Notes under the pieces: generated by a model
The model's input: the letters and a program-made list of their open reading frames with translations, nothing else
The model's database searches: none
Told to the model about the DNA's origin: nothing
Program-made: the position numbers and the translations under genes
Shown: in pieces, positions 5,846 to 5,847 of the stretch
Layout of the letters: each line of letters starts with the position of its first letter
Numbering within the stretch: the stretch's first letter is position 1
Source: CAYNFT01 sp964396535
GTDB lineage: Bacteria; Chloroflexota; Dehalococcoidia; Dehalococcoidales; UBA2162
DNA length: 5,847 nucleotides
Direction of reading: 5' to 3'
Assembly (NCBI GenBank): GCA_964396535.1
Contig: CAYNFT010000110.1
Span: 1-5,847, forward strand

Positions 5846-5847
5846 GG

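Noticed and set aside
1..5847. CRISPR arrays, tRNA or rRNA genes, insertion sequences
   Set aside because: I saw no regularly spaced repeats, no tRNA-like cloverleaf, no rRNA-like stretch and no transposase or terminal inverted repeats. The window is almost wholly explained by one operon and one transporter start.

Overview
The window looks like a piece of a strictly anaerobic bacterial chromosome of roughly balanced G+C. It carries the methyl-branch reductase of the Wood-Ljungdahl pathway (MetV and MetF) in one compact minus-strand operon. My best guess for the lineage is Chloroflexota, class Dehalococcoidia. This rests on the gene content and on the peptide-type ABC permease start at the left edge, whose VRFVPGDVIDLML-like stretch resembles permeases I associate with that group. 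The promoters at the left are plainly bacterial sigma-70 type. The taxonomic call is an inference.

Layout, read in the direction of transcription (right to left). At 5845-5783 is the last 20 codons of a gene whose tail resembles the C-terminus of molybdopterin oxidoreductases such as formate dehydrogenase alpha subunits. At 5779-4235 is a 514-residue protein that joins a NuoE-like N-terminal helical domain to a NuoF-like body. Its FMN and NADH motifs are badly eroded and its Fe-S cysteine pattern is altered. Next come metV (4224-3571), a six-helix membrane histidine kinase (3569-2136), metF (2130-1213) and two single-domain response regulators (1194-793 and 755-369). Gaps are 3, 10, 1, 5, 18 and 37 bases, and each ribosome binding site lies in or beside the end of the preceding gene, so this reads as one transcription unit. 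Its promoter lies outside the window to the right.

The left 368 bases hold the 5' end of a separate minus-strand gene, an oligopeptide/dipeptide ABC transporter permease (121 to the edge). Ahead of it are two nearly identical tandem promoters. No convincing terminator separates the operon from this gene.

How the genes may work together: MetF is the flavoprotein that reduces methylene-tetrahydrofolate to methyl-tetrahydrofolate. MetV is its cysteine-rich, probably Fe-S and zinc binding partner. The NuoEF-like protein and the molybdopterin oxidoreductase next to them are the obvious candidates for supplying or distributing electrons. However, the NuoF-like protein seems to have lost the nucleotide and flavin chemistry and may be only an electron wire or scaffold. 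The histidine kinase between metV and metF has a GGxxNPF motif in a loop between membrane helices. This is the signature heptapeptide of RegB-type redox sensors, where it binds quinone. A redox-sensing two-component relay, with two output-less receivers, thus appears built into a C1-reduction operon. That combination is the most interesting thing here.
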